From Arhodomonas aquaeolei DSM 8974 (GTDB lineage: Bacteria > Pseudomonadota > Gammaproteobacteria > Nitrococcales > Nitrococcaceae): DNA of 64,000 nt. Positions 17,931-31,581 of this stretch are shown piece by piece; position 1 is the first letter of the stretch; the number at the start of each line of letters is the position of its first letter. Location of the stretch: assembly GCF_000374645.1 (NCBI RefSeq), contig NZ_KB894806.1:62001-126000 (forward strand), written 5' to 3'. The notes under the pieces were generated by a model that saw only the letters and a program-made list of their open reading frames with translations, did not search any database and was not told the DNA's origin. A program made the translations under genes and the position numbers.

Positions 17931-18974
17931 TCAGTGCCCGCCCGCCGAGAAGACGTCGTCGTTGGCCGCCGGTTCCGGGGCGGCGAGCCAGCCCTGGAGC
18001 TCGCGCAGGACGATGTCGCCGAGCGCGCGGATGTGGTCGTCGCGTACGTTCAGGCAGGGGATGTAGTGGAACGACTCGCCCCCTGACTCGATGAACAGCT
18101 CGCGGTTACCGATGTCGTTCTCCTCCAGCGTCTCCAGGCAGTCCGCGGCGAAGCCGGGGCAGATCATGTCCACGCGCCGGGTGCCCTCGCCGGCCAGGCG
18201 CTGGAGGGTGGCGTCGGTGTAGGGCTGCAGCCACTCCTTGGGGCCGAAGCGGGACTGGAACGTGGTCAGCCATTCCTCCGGGCCCAGTCCCAGGCGCCCG
18301 GCCACCGCCGCGGCGGTGCGCGCGCACTGTTCCGGATAGGGATCCCCTCTGTCGGCGTACTCCCTGGGGATGCCGTGGAAGGAGAACAACAGGATGTCGC
18401 CGCGATCGTAGTGCTGCCAGTACTCGCTGATCGAGGCGGCCAGCGCGTCCAGGTAGCCCGGGTGGTCGTGGTAGTCACGGACCAGACGCAGGCCGGGCAC
18501 TCTGCGGCGGCGGGCCATCGCCCTGGCCACGGCATCGTAGGTGGACGCGGTGGTGGAGGCGGAGTACTGGGGATAGAGCGGCAGCACCGCGATGCGCTCG
18601 GCGCCGGCGCGCTCGAGCTCGGCAATGCCGTCCTCGATGGAGGGGCGGCCGTAGCGCATGCCCACCGCCACCGGGATGGGGCGGCCCGTGCGCTCGGCGA
18701 TGAAACGGCGCACCGCCTCGGCCTGGCGGCGGGTGGTGGTCAGCAGCGGCGAGCCGTCTTCCTCCCAGATCCGCTGGTAGGCCTGTGCGGACTTGCGCGG
18801 GCGGGTGCGCAGGATGACGCCGTGGAGCACCAGCCACCACGGCAGCCGCGGCGCCTCGACCACCCGCGGATCCCAGAGGAACTCGGCGAGGTAACGCCGC
18901 AGCCCCTTTGTGTCCGGGGTGTCGGGGGTCCCCAGATTGGTCAGCAGAATGCCGATCGGTGTCTCGCTCGTCAT
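17931..18974 (-). CDS. hemH: Ferrochelatase
   Basis: 347 residues. It inserts Fe2+ into protoporphyrin IX, the final step of protoheme synthesis. The start GILLTNLGTPD, the FSFHGIP motif with the metal-site His, and the IESGGESFHY region with the catalytic Glu are present. The chosen ATG at 18974 starts close to the conserved domain; a GTG at 18983 is a possible alternative, and the ribosome site is weak for both. It is downstream of maeB on the same strand. Its siblings hemC/D and hemF are elsewhere in this window. Confidence 0.94.
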   Translation of the reverse strand: MTSETPIGILLTNLGTPDTPDTKGLRRYLAEFLWDPRVVEAPRLPWWLVLHGVILRTRPRKSAQAYQRIWEEDGSPLLTTTRRQAEAVRRFIAERTGRPIPVAVGMRYGRPSIEDGIAELERAGAERIAVLPLYPQYSASTTASTYDAVARAMARRRRVPGLRLVRDYHDHPGYLDALAASISEYWQHYDRGDILLFSFHGIPREYADRGDPYPEQCARTAAAVAGRLGLGPEEWLTTFQSRFGPKEWLQPYTDATLQRLAGEGTRRVDMICPGFAADCLETLEENDIGNRELFIESGGESFHYIPCLNVRDDHIRALGDIVLRELQGWLAAPEPAANDDVFSAGGH

Positions 18975-19043
18975 GCCTGTCACCCGTCGCGTCCCGCGAT
19001 ACGCCCACCTCGGCCGGCGGGGGCTGCGCCCCCGCCGTGGCAC

Positions 19044-21329
<2,286 letters not shown>

Positions 21330-21381
21330 TGTGTGGTTACCTTGATTCCCCAGTGACGTCGAGCGATGGGCGAGGCGGGCG

Positions 21382-21412
21382 ATTATACGGCCGGGGGCCG
21401 TTCGACAACCAC
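21382..21412 (-). promoter_or_regulatory. Candidate maeB promoter
   Basis: On the minus strand, a perfect TATAAT (plus-strand 21382-21387) is preceded by TTGTCG at a short 15-base spacing, or by TGGTTG at 18 bases. It is about 55 bases before the maeB start. The adjacent stretch 21415-21450 is strikingly A+T-rich for this chromosome. Confidence 0.45.
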
Positions 21413-21445
21413 CTCCTCCAATTTATAGAAATATTTTCCATTTTT

Positions 21446-22231
21446 TCAAAGTCGATCGGCCAGGTAGCCCTCCACGGCCCCGGTAAACGCCTCCGGCGCC
21501 TCGACATGAAGCCAATGGCCTGCTTCGGGTAGCGTTTCCACTTCGTGGTTCGGGAAGTATCCGGCGATGGCCCGGCGACCGTCGTCATCCACGTACGGCG
21601 AGCGTCCGCCGTGGACGAACAGTGCCGGGCCGTCCCAGCGGCCGTCGAGCGCCGGCCAGCCGAGGATGTCGGGCAGTGCCCGGCGCAGGATCGCCAGCGG
21701 CAGCCGCCAGTCCCAGCCGCCGTCGGCGCGTTCCAGGTTGGTGAGCAGGAACTGCCGGATGGCCTGGCTGTCGATACGCGCCGCGAGCTGGCGGTCGGCG
21801 TCGCTGCGGCTGCCCACGTCCGCCAGCTCCACCGCCTGCATGGCGGCGATGATGGCGTCGTGGTCGTTGTCGGCGTAGGCCACCGGCGCGATGTCGGCGA
21901 CGATCAGCCCGCGGACGAGCGCCGGGCGGGTCAGGGCCAGCGCCATCGCGACCTTGCCCCCCATGCTGTGACCGAGCACCACCGCCGGGCCCTCCGTTTC
22001 GGCCTCGAGCATGCGGGCCACGTCCGCGGCCATGGCCGGGTAGTCCATGCGCCCGCTGTGCGGCGAACGGCCGTGGTTGCGCAGGTCGGGCACGATCACC
22101 CGGTGGTCCCGGGACCAGCGCCGGGCATAGCGGCGCCAGTTGGCCCCGGAGCCGTAGAGGCCGTGGAGCAGGACCAGCGGCGCGCCCTCGCCGCTGACCT
22201 CACGGTGGAGCTCGATGATGTCGTCGTTCAT
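21446..22231 (-). CDS. Alpha/beta-hydrolase (YbfF-like esterase family)
   Basis: 261 residues. The alpha/beta-hydrolase fold has the oxyanion HGLYGSG motif, the nucleophile elbow GHSMGGK and the catalytic His in EAGHWLHVEAPE. The closest recognisable group is the YbfF-type acyl-CoA/ester hydrolases. The substrate cannot be read from sequence. It is 10 bases downstream of gdhB and thus probably in the same transcript. Confidence 0.85.
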   Translation of the reverse strand: MNDDIIELHREVSGEGAPLVLLHGLYGSGANWRRYARRWSRDHRVIVPDLRNHGRSPHSGRMDYPAMAADVARMLEAETEGPAVVLGHSMGGKVAMALALTRPALVRGLIVADIAPVAYADNDHDAIIAAMQAVELADVGSRSDADRQLAARIDSQAIRQFLLTNLERADGGWDWRLPLAILRRALPDILGWPALDGRWDGPALFVHGGRSPYVDDDGRRAIAGYFPNHEVETLPEAGHWLHVEAPEAFTGAVEGYLADRL

Positions 22232-22241
22232 GGTCCCTCGT

Positions 22242-25200
22242 TCATGCGGGTTCGCCGGTGACGAGCTGCTGGGCGGCGCCGGCCTGGCCGAGGTTGCGCA
22301 GCTCCTGGAGCGCGACCCCGAGCATGGGCAGGTCGACCTGCGCGGCCTTGCGCAGCTCGGTGATGGTCTGGGCGAGGCGCTCGACCATGGCCTTGTTGTC
22401 CCTTATCCAGTGCTCCAGGCGCTCGGCCGGTGGGGTACCCTCGTCGCCGCTGCGTAGCACGCGCACCGCCATGCGCCGGAGCTGGACGAAGAACTCCTCC
22501 TCCATGCCCGCGCGGTAGCGCTCCTGCCAGGGATCGTCCACCGGGTGCTCGGTGATCGCCTCGCGCAGCCATCCCAGCTCCAGGCGGGTGCCGGCGGTGT
22601 AGTAGACCTCCGCGGCCTCGCGCAGGCGCGCGCCGGTGTCGCTGGCCACCTTGACCAGGTCGAGGGCGGCGTAGAGTGCGTCCAGCCGGGCGACCCGGCG
22701 GCCGAGCTCCTCGGGCACGCCCTCGTTGGCGTGATCCTCGACCTCGGTCTCCAGCAGGCGGCGGTCCTCTTCGGGCACCAGCTCGTCCAGGGTCTCGCCG
22801 AGGTGGCGCACCGCCGGCGAGATGCGGGCGACGGTCTCCTCGATGTCCAGTGGCGAGGGGAGGTTGCGCAGCAGCCACAGGGTGGCCCGCTCCTGGAGAT
22901 TGCACAGCGCGTCCAGCACTCGGAGCTGGGTGGTCGCGGAGACACGGTTGTCCAGGGCGTCCACCTCGTGCCAGAGCTCGCGCAACCGGAAGATGTCCCG
23001 GGCGGCGAAGTACGCGCGGGCGGCGTCCGCTGCGTCCACGCCGGTGCGCGCACGGATGCGGAAGAGGAAGGTCGCCCCCATGCGGTTGAGTATGTGGTTG
23101 GTCACCACCGTGGCGGTGATCTCGGCGCGCAGCGGGTGGCCCTCGATCCGCTCGCGGTAGCGCTCGCGCAGCGGCTGAGGGAAGTAGCGCATGAGCTCGG
23201 CGCTGAGATAGTCGCTGGCGACCAGCTCGGAGCCGAGCAACTCCGGATAGGCTTCGATCTTGGCGTAGGCGAGCAGCACCGCGAGCTCCGGGCGGGTGAG
23301 CCCGCCGCCGACCTTGCCCCGCTCCATCAGTCCCTCGTCGTCGGGCAGGTGCTCCACCGCGCGGTCCAGTCGGCCGCCGCGCTCGAGATCGCGCATGAAC
23401 CGGCCGTGCTCGTCGATCAGCTCCGCGCTATGGTGCTGGAGCAGCGACAGACCCTGGGTCTGGCGGTAGTTGTTGGCCAGCACCAGGCGGGCGACCTCGT
23501 CGGTCATGTCCGCGAGCAGGTGGTTGCGCTGCTTGGTGGTGAGGTCGCCGTCGTCGACGGTGCGATTGAGCAGGATCTTGATGTTGACCTCGTGGTCCGA
23601 GCAGTCCACGCCGCCGGAGTTGTCGATGGCGTCGGAGTTTACCCGGCCGCCGTGCATCGCGAACTCCACCCGCGCGAGCTGGGTGAGGCCGAGGTTGCCG
23701 CCCTCTCCGATAACCCGGCAGCGAAGCTCGCCGGCGTCCACGCGCAGGGCGTCGTTGGCCTTGTCGCCCACATCGGCGTGGCTCTCCTCCGAGGACTTGA
23801 TGTAGGTGCCGATCCCCCCGTTCCAGAGCAGGTCCACGGGGGCGCGCAGGATCGCCGAGATCACCTCCAGCGGGGTGAGCCGCTCGCCGCCGCTGATGCC
23901 GAGTGCCTGCCGGGCGGCCGCCGAGAGCTGGATGGACTTGGCCGAGCGGGGCCATACGCCGCCGCCGGTGGAGATCCGGCTGCGGTCGTAGTCCTCCCAG
24001 CTCGAGCGGGCCAAGCCGAACAGCCGCTGGCGCTCGGCGTAGCCCGTCTCCGGGTCCGGGTCCGGGTCGATGAAGATGTGACGGTGATCGAAGGCGGCAA
24101 TCAGCCGTGTCTGTTCGGAGAGCAGCATGCCGTTGCCGAATACGTCGCCGGACATGTCGCCGATGCCCACGGCGGTGAACGGCTCGCTCTGGATGTCGCG
24201 GCCGAGCTCGCGGAAGTGGCGCTGCACGGCGACCCAGGCGCCGCGGGCGGTGATCGCCATCTTCTTGTGGTCGTAGCCGCTGGAGCCGCCGGAGGCGAAG
24301 GCGTCGCCGAGCCAGAAGCCGTATTCGTCGGAGAGCTCGTTGGCGTAGTCCGAGAACGTGGCCGTGCCCTTGTCCGCGGCGACTACCAGGTACGGGTCGT
24401 CGTCGTCGTGGCGCAGCACCTGCGGCGGCGGGCTGACCTCGCCGGCGGCGATGTTGTCGGTGACGTCGAGCAGGGCGCGAATGAAGATGCGGTAGCCGGC
24501 GAGGACCTCGTCCGCGGCGGCCTGCCGGTCCTCGGGCAGCTGCTTGCAGACGAACCCGCCCTTCGCGCCCATGGGCACGATGACGGCGTTCTTGACCATC
24601 TGTGCCTTCATCAGCCCGAGGATCTCGGTGCGGTAGTCCTCGCGGCGGTCGGACCAGCGGATGCCGCCGCGGGCGACCTTGCCGCCGCGCAGGTGCACGC
24701 CCTCGACCCGCGGCGAGTACACGAAGATCTCGTAGGCCGGCACCGGCTTGGGCACGCCGGGGATGGCCCGGGGGTCGAGCTTGAGGGAGACGAACTCCCG
24801 CCGCCGGCCCTCGCTGTCACGGCGGTAGAAATTGGTGCGCAGAGTGGCCTGCACCGCGGCGAGCATGCGGCGCAGGATGCGGTCCTCGTCGAGGCTGGTG
24901 ACCTCCTCGAGCAGGCCCTCGATCTCCTCGCCCAGGGCCGCTGCCGCGGATTCGTCGGCGCTGTCCGGATCGAGGCGGGCGGCGAACAGCCGGGCAAGCC
25001 GCCGGGTGATGGTGGCGTTGTTGGCGAAGGTCTCCTCCAGGTACTGCTGGCTGAACGGCAGGCCGGCCTGGCGGAGGTAGCGCGCATAGGCGCGCAGGAT
25101 CACGATCTGCTCCCAGGTCAGCCCGGCGGCGAGGACCAGGCGGTTGAAGCCGTCGTCCTCGGCGCGGCGGTGCCAGACCGCGGAGAAGGCGTCCTGGAAG

Positions 25201-27101
25201 TGCGTGCGGATGTTCTCCGGCTCGCGCTGGCCGGCGCTCGCGTAGCGCAGGCCGAAGTCGTGGATGTAGGCGATGCCGCCGCGCTGCAGGTGTACCTCGT
25301 AGGGGCGCTCGTCGACGACCTCCACGCCCATGTGCTCGAGCACCGGCAGGGCATCGGAGAGCACGATCGGGCGCTCGTACTGGAACAGCCGCAGGCGCAG
25401 GATCTCCGGCGGTGCCTCCAGCGGGCGGTAGAGCACGATCCCCAGGTCGTCCGGCCCGCTGATGTGCTCCAGGCGCTCGACGTCGTGGATCGCCGCGCGG
25501 GGCACGGTGTCCTCGCGGTAGGCGGCGCTGAATCCGTCGCCGTAGCGCTGCAGCAGGCGGTTGCCGCGGGCCTCGCCGAAGTACTCCAGCATCGCCTCGC
25601 TGAGGTCGTCGCGCCAGCTGTGCATGGTGTGCGCCAGGCGCCGTTCGAGGTCGTCGTGGTCGTAGCTCGGCTTGCCGGGTTTGGCCAGGCGCACGATGAA
25701 GTGGATGCGCGCGAGCACGGACTCGGAGAGCTGGACCGAGAACTCGGCGTTCTCGGCGGAGAAGGTGTCGACCAGGATCGACTGCATGCGCTCGCGCACG
25801 TCCGTGTTGTAGCGCTCCCGGGGGGCGTAGACGAGGCAGGAGACGAAGCGGCGGAAGGTGTCGTAGCGCACGAACAGCCGCACGCGCTGGCGCTCCTGCA
25901 GGTGCAGGATGCCCTTGGCGGTCTCGTAGAGCTCGTCGGTGGAGGCCTGGAAGAGCTCGTCCCGCGGATGGGTCTCGAGGATGTTGATCAGCGCCTTGCC
26001 CGCGTGGCTGTTGGGCCGGAGGTTGGCCTGCTCGAGGATCTGCTCGATCTTGCGGCGCAGCAGCGGGATGGTGCGCGGGCTGCGGTGATAGGCCGCGGAG
26101 GTGAACAGCCCGAGGAAGCGGTGCTCGCCGATCACCTCGCCGTTCGCGTCGAAGCGCTTGATGCCGATGTAGTCCATGTAGCCCGGGCGGTGGACGGTGG
26201 CGCGGCTGTTGGACTTGGTCAGCACCAGCGGTTCGGGGTCGCGGGCCAGCGCCTTAACCGAGGCGGGCAGGGCCGCGAAGCTCTCCGAGCGTTCGTCGCC
26301 GCTGTGCGCGCGCAGGATGCCCAGGCCGGAGTCGGCGACCGCGCGCAGCTCGTCGCGGCGGCCCTTGCGGGACAGCTCGTAGCGCCGGTAGCCAAGCAGG
26401 GTGAAGTGATCGTCGTGGATCCAGCGCAGGAACGCCGAGACCTCCTCCAGCCGGTCCGCGTCGATGGGCGGCGGGCGGCTTTCGAGCTCGCGCATCGCCT
26501 CCTCGAGGCGGCCCAGGATGGAGCGCCAGTCACCCACGGCAAGGCGCACGTCCTCGATCACGGAGGCGATGTCGCCGCGGATGCGTTCGAGGTCGTCCTG
26601 GTCGCTCTGGCGGTCCACCTCGAAGTGCATCCATGCCTCGGGGCCGGCGCCCTCGGCCTGCTGCACGTCGGGGATCTCGGCGACCCGGTGGTCCTCGCCG
26701 CGGCGCACCGTGAGCACCGGGTGGATGATCAGGTGGATGGTCAGCCCCAGGCGGTTCAGCGCCATGGACACCGAATCCACCAGGAACGGCATGTCCGGGG
26801 CGACGACCTCGCAGACCGTGTGGGTCGACTGCCAGCCGTTCTGCTCCGCGTCCGGATTGTAGACGCGGATATGGACCTGCTCGGGGGCGCGGACCTCGCC
26901 CAGGTTCCAGTGGCACAGCGCGGCGCCGTAGAGGTCGTCCGGGCGGCGGTCGATCACGTCCTCCGGTGCCGCCCCCTCGAAGTACTGGCGCACGAACGTC
27001 TCCACCAGCGGCGCGTCCTCGCCGCTCCAGCGCTCGCCGACGCGCCCGGCGATGGTGTCGATGACTTCTTCCCGGGCTTTTTCTTCGCTCGCCTGTCGCA
27101 T
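22242..27101 (-). CDS. gdhB: NAD-specific glutamate dehydrogenase, large 180-kDa type
   Basis: 1,619 residues, matching the about 1,620-residue GDH family of Pseudomonas and Streptomyces. A long N-terminal ACT/regulatory region (about 1-700) precedes the catalytic dehydrogenase core (about 720-1,250), with a KGGFVCK substrate-lysine segment, and a helical C-terminal region. It oxidises glutamate to 2-oxoglutarate and ammonia with NAD, feeding the TCA cycle, and is usually catabolic and activated by amino acids such as arginine. It is the largest gene of the window. Codon 2 onward is preceded by GGGGGT only, a weak ribosome site. Confidence 0.96.
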   Translation of the reverse strand: MRQASEEKAREEVIDTIAGRVGERWSGEDAPLVETFVRQYFEGAAPEDVIDRRPDDLYGAALCHWNLGEVRAPEQVHIRVYNPDAEQNGWQSTHTVCEVVAPDMPFLVDSVSMALNRLGLTIHLIIHPVLTVRRGEDHRVAEIPDVQQAEGAGPEAWMHFEVDRQSDQDDLERIRGDIASVIEDVRLAVGDWRSILGRLEEAMRELESRPPPIDADRLEEVSAFLRWIHDDHFTLLGYRRYELSRKGRRDELRAVADSGLGILRAHSGDERSESFAALPASVKALARDPEPLVLTKSNSRATVHRPGYMDYIGIKRFDANGEVIGEHRFLGLFTSAAYHRSPRTIPLLRRKIEQILEQANLRPNSHAGKALINILETHPRDELFQASTDELYETAKGILHLQERQRVRLFVRYDTFRRFVSCLVYAPRERYNTDVRERMQSILVDTFSAENAEFSVQLSESVLARIHFIVRLAKPGKPSYDHDDLERRLAHTMHSWRDDLSEAMLEYFGEARGNRLLQRYGDGFSAAYREDTVPRAAIHDVERLEHISGPDDLGIVLYRPLEAPPEILRLRLFQYERPIVLSDALPVLEHMGVEVVDERPYEVHLQRGGIAYIHDFGLRYASAGQREPENIRTHFQDAFSAVWHRRAEDDGFNRLVLAAGLTWEQIVILRAYARYLRQAGLPFSQQYLEETFANNATITRRLARLFAARLDPDSADESAAAALGEEIEGLLEEVTSLDEDRILRRMLAAVQATLRTNFYRRDSEGRRREFVSLKLDPRAIPGVPKPVPAYEIFVYSPRVEGVHLRGGKVARGGIRWSDRREDYRTEILGLMKAQMVKNAVIVPMGAKGGFVCKQLPEDRQAAADEVLAGYRIFIRALLDVTDNIAAGEVSPPPQVLRHDDDDPYLVVAADKGTATFSDYANELSDEYGFWLGDAFASGGSSGYDHKKMAITARGAWVAVQRHFRELGRDIQSEPFTAVGIGDMSGDVFGNGMLLSEQTRLIAAFDHRHIFIDPDPDPETGYAERQRLFGLARSSWEDYDRSRISTGGGVWPRSAKSIQLSAAARQALGISGGERLTPLEVISAILRAPVDLLWNGGIGTYIKSSEESHADVGDKANDALRVDAGELRCRVIGEGGNLGLTQLARVEFAMHGGRVNSDAIDNSGGVDCSDHEVNIKILLNRTVDDGDLTTKQRNHLLADMTDEVARLVLANNYRQTQGLSLLQHHSAELIDEHGRFMRDLERGGRLDRAVEHLPDDEGLMERGKVGGGLTRPELAVLLAYAKIEAYPELLGSELVASDYLSAELMRYFPQPLRERYRERIEGHPLRAEITATVVTNHILNRMGATFLFRIRARTGVDAADAARAYFAARDIFRLRELWHEVDALDNRVSATTQLRVLDALCNLQERATLWLLRNLPSPLDIEETVARISPAVRHLGETLDELVPEEDRRLLETEVEDHANEGVPEELGRRVARLDALYAALDLVKVASDTGARLREAAEVYYTAGTRLELGWLREAITEHPVDDPWQERYRAGMEEEFFVQLRRMAVRVLRSGDEGTPPAERLEHWIRDNKAMVERLAQTITELRKAAQVDLPMLGVALQELRNLGQAGAAQQLVTGEPA

Positions 27102-27189
27102 CGTACCCCCTGCTTTCCACGGGAACCGCCTTTATCCGGTGGCGGCCTGCTGCCAGTGTAGCGCCGTGACGCGCCTGCGTGTCCCGCCG

Positions 27190-28218
27190 TCACCCCGGAT
27201 TGGCGCGCAGGGCGTCGCTGCCGATCTCCAGGGCCACGGCGGCCATGTTGTAGCCCACGCCGGAGCCGAGCAGCACGACCCGGTCCCCGGCGGCGGCGCG
27301 GCCGCTGCCAAGGAGGTGGTCGAGCGCCATGGGCACGCACGCGGAGCCGGTGTAGCCCCACTCGCCCATGATCATCACCGCGCGCTCGGGTGTCAGCCCC
27401 AGCGCCGCACACGCGTGCTCGATGGTGCAGCGGTTGATCTGGGTGAAGATCACGTGGTCGATGTCCGCCACCGCCAGGCCGCAGCGGGCGACCAGGCGCC
27501 GCACGAGGCGCGGCCAGCCGGTCTCGTTGACCTCCGGCGGGTAGCGGTGCTTGACCCGGACGCGGTGTCGCCCGGCGGCAACGGCCGCCGCGGAGGCGGG
27601 CTCGACGGTGCCCCCGGCGTCGATGCCCCAGTAGTCGGCGTAGCGCCCGTCCGCCTCGAAGGCCGCGCCGAGCACGCCGGGCCGGTCGCCGGCGGTGACT
27701 ACCGCCGCCCCGGCGCCGTCGCCGTAGAAGAAGCCCATGGGGTCGTCGTCGGCGGTGTGCCGGCTCATGAGATAGGCCCCCGCCACCAGTACCGTGTCGA
27801 CGCCGGTGTTGGTCGCGATCAGCCCCTGGGCGGTGGCGAGCGCGGTGGGGAAGGAGGCGCAGGCGCAGCCGATGTCGAAGGAGCCGGCCTGATGGGCGCC
27901 GAGCCTGGCCTGGAGCACGGTGCTGGTCGCCGGTGTGGGGTAGTCCGGGGTGTCCGTGCCCACGAGGATCATGTCGATATCCGCAGGGGCGATGCCCGCG
28001 CGTGCCAGCGCCTGCCGTGCGGCGGCGGCGGCGAGGTCGGAGGTGGCCTCGCCGGGGGCGGCGCGGTAGCGTGCGTGGATGCCGGATCCGGCCTCGAAGC
28101 GGGCGAGGCGCTCGCCATGCGCCTCGCCCAGGCGGGCGAGCAGGTCGTCGTTGCTGATGCGCTCGGTGGGGAGGTGGCGGCCGGTGGCGACAACCCGGGC
28201 GAAACGGCTCATCGGCAT
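27190..28218 (-). CDS. KASIII (FabH-like) thiolase-fold protein with altered catalytic triad
   Basis: 342 residues with the FabH fold: GTDTPDYPTPATS, an active-site cysteine at Cys120 (GCACASF) and the C-terminal GSGVGYN. Canonical FabH condenses acetyl-CoA with malonyl-ACP using Cys-His-Asn. Here the His of PHQAN is Thr259 (FTQIN) and the Asn of GNTSAAS is Tyr289 (GYTGSAC). Decarboxylative condensation is therefore doubtful; acyl transfer or another Claisen-type reaction is possible. It is upstream of gdhB on the same strand, with an 88-base gap, and divergent from the phosphomannomutase. M1 at 28218 and M3 at 28212 are both possible starts. Confidence 0.82.
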   Translation of the reverse strand: MPMSRFARVVATGRHLPTERISNDDLLARLGEAHGERLARFEAGSGIHARYRAAPGEATSDLAAAAARQALARAGIAPADIDMILVGTDTPDYPTPATSTVLQARLGAHQAGSFDIGCACASFPTALATAQGLIATNTGVDTVLVAGAYLMSRHTADDDPMGFFYGDGAGAAVVTAGDRPGVLGAAFEADGRYADYWGIDAGGTVEPASAAAVAAGRHRVRVKHRYPPEVNETGWPRLVRRLVARCGLAVADIDHVIFTQINRCTIEHACAALGLTPERAVMIMGEWGYTGSACVPMALDHLLGSGRAAAGDRVVLLGSGVGYNMAAVALEIGSDALRANPG

Positions 28219-28258
28219 GCCTCCCCGCCCGTGGCGTCCGCTGCCTTTGCCGTGCGCG

Positions 28259-28289
28259 TTGCAGGCGGGGCACCACTGGCGGGTAAACT
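28259..28289 (+). promoter_or_regulatory. Weak candidate promoter for the phosphomannomutase gene
   Basis: TTGCAG (28259-28264) and TAAACT (28284-28289), separated by 19 bases, lie 40 bases before the start. The spacing is long, so confidence is low. Confidence 0.3.
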
Positions 28290-28328
28290 GCCCGCCTTAA
28301 TACCGCCCTTCAACCGAGCGAGGACGTC

Positions 28329-29693
28329 ATGAGCGAACTGCTGGGATGCTTCAAGGCCTACGATATCCGCGGCCGGGTGCCGGACGACCTGGATGCCGGG
28401 CTCGCACGGCGCATCGGCCGCGCCTACGCCGAGGCCCTCAGTCCCGGCCGGGTGGCGCTCGGGCGCGATATCCGGCTGTCCAGCCCGGAGATCGCCGCGG
28501 CGGTCGCGGACGGCCTCCGCGACGGCGGCGTGGACGTCCTCGACATCGGCGTCGTCGGCACCGAGGAGGTCTACTTCGCCACGTTCCACTACGGTCTCGA
28601 TGGCGGGATCATGGTTACCGCGAGCCACAACCCGCGGGACCACAACGGCATGAAGCTGGTGCGCGAGGGCGCACGGCCGATCAGCGGCGACAGCGGCCTC
28701 GGCGACATCGAGCGCCTTGCCGCCGGCCCGGAGCTCGTGGTGCGTCCGCGCCGCGGCGGCCTGGAGGCCTTCGATCACCGGTCGGACTACGTCGAGCACC
28801 TGCTCGGCAGCATCGATACGGCGACGCTGGCGCCGCTGAAGGTTGTGGTCAATGCCGGCAACGGCGGCGCCGGCGTGGTGGTGGATGCCCTCGCGCCGCG
28901 GTTGCCCTTCGAGCTCGTGCGTGTTCATCACGAGCCGGACGGGCACTTCCCCAACGGCGTACCCAACCCGCTGGTCGAGGCGAGCCGCGCGGTCACCGCC
29001 ACCGCGGTGACGCACAGCGGCGCCGACCTGGGCGTGGCCTGGGACGGCGACTTCGATCGCTGCTTCTTCTTCGACGAGCAGGGCCGGTTCATCGAGGGCT
29101 ACTACATCGTCGGCCTGCTCGCGGAGCTGTTCCTGCGCCGCAGCCCCGGGGAGCGGGTCATCCATGACCCGCGCCTGACCTGGAACACCATCGACCTGTG
29201 TCGGGCCTTTGGCGGCGAGGCGGTGCAGTGCAAGACCGGGCACGCCTTTATCAAGGAGCGCATGCGCGCCGAGGACGCCATCTACGGCGGCGAGATGAGC
29301 GCCCATCACTACTTCCGTGACTTCGCCTACTGCGACAGCGGCATGCTGCCGTGGCTGCTGGTCGCCGAGCTCATCGGCCGCACCGGCAAGCCGCTCTCCC
29401 AGCTCGTCGACGAGCGCATCGAGCGCTTTCCGGCGAGCGGCGAGATCAACCGCGAGATCGACGACCCGGCGGCGGCGATCGCAGCGGTGGAGGCGGAGTA
29501 CGGGGCGGACGCCGTCGCCGTCGACCACACTGACGGGGTGAGCATCGAGCTCGCCGACTGGCGGTTCAATCTGCGCATGTCCAACACCGAGCCGGTGGTG
29601 CGGTTGAACGTGGAGACGCGCGGGGACCGGGCGCTGATGCACGCGAAGACCGACGAGCTCATCGCCCGCCTGGACGCCTTCGCGCATGGGTGA
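28329..29693 (+). CDS. manB: Phosphomannomutase (ManB/CpsG type)
   Basis: 454 residues, the length of enterobacterial CpsG (about 456). The alpha-D-phosphohexomutase domains carry the phosphoserine loop TASHNP (Ser99), the metal loop DGDFDRC, the sugar loop [10 protein letters not shown] and a C-terminal phosphate-binding [10 protein letters not shown]. It interconverts mannose-6-P and mannose-1-P for GDP-mannose and surface polysaccharides. Phosphoglucomutase activity, as in AlgC, cannot be excluded. It stands alone. CGAGGA precedes the ATG. Confidence 0.92.
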   Translation: MSELLGCFKAYDIRGRVPDDLDAGLARRIGRAYAEALSPGRVALGRDIRLSSPEIAAAVADGLRDGGVDVLDIGVVGTEEVYFATFHYGLDGGIMVTASHNPRDHNGMKLVREGARPISGDSGLGDIERLAAGPELVVRPRRGGLEAFDHRSDYVEHLLGSIDTATLAPLKVVVNAGNGGAGVVVDALAPRLPFELVRVHHEPDGHFPNGVPNPLVEASRAVTATAVTHSGADLGVAWDGDFDRCFFFDEQGRFIEGYYIVGLLAELFLRRSPGERVIHDPRLTWNTIDLCRAFGGEAVQCKTGHAFIKERMRAEDAIYGGEMSAHHYFRDFAYCDSGMLPWLLVAELIGRTGKPLSQLVDERIERFPASGEINREIDDPAAAIAAVEAEYGADAVAVDHTDGVSIELADWRFNLRMSNTEPVVRLNVETRGDRALMHAKTDELIARLDAFAHG

Positions 29694-29710
29694 CGCCCGG
29701 CCCCGCGCGA

Positions 29711-31504
<1,794 letters not shown>

Positions 31505-31581
31505 GGCGTGTCTTTCCTCCTGGCGGGGGCGCGCCTGCAAGCGCGCCCGCGGAATTCCCCGTGCCCGTCGCCGGGCGGGTG

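Noticed and set aside
22545-27161. A 1,538-codon open frame on the plus strand opposite gdhB
   Set aside because: It is a mirror of the real gene. G+C-rich third positions leave the antisense frame free of stops. The translation is low-complexity (Val, Ala, Gly, Asp, His) with no domain.
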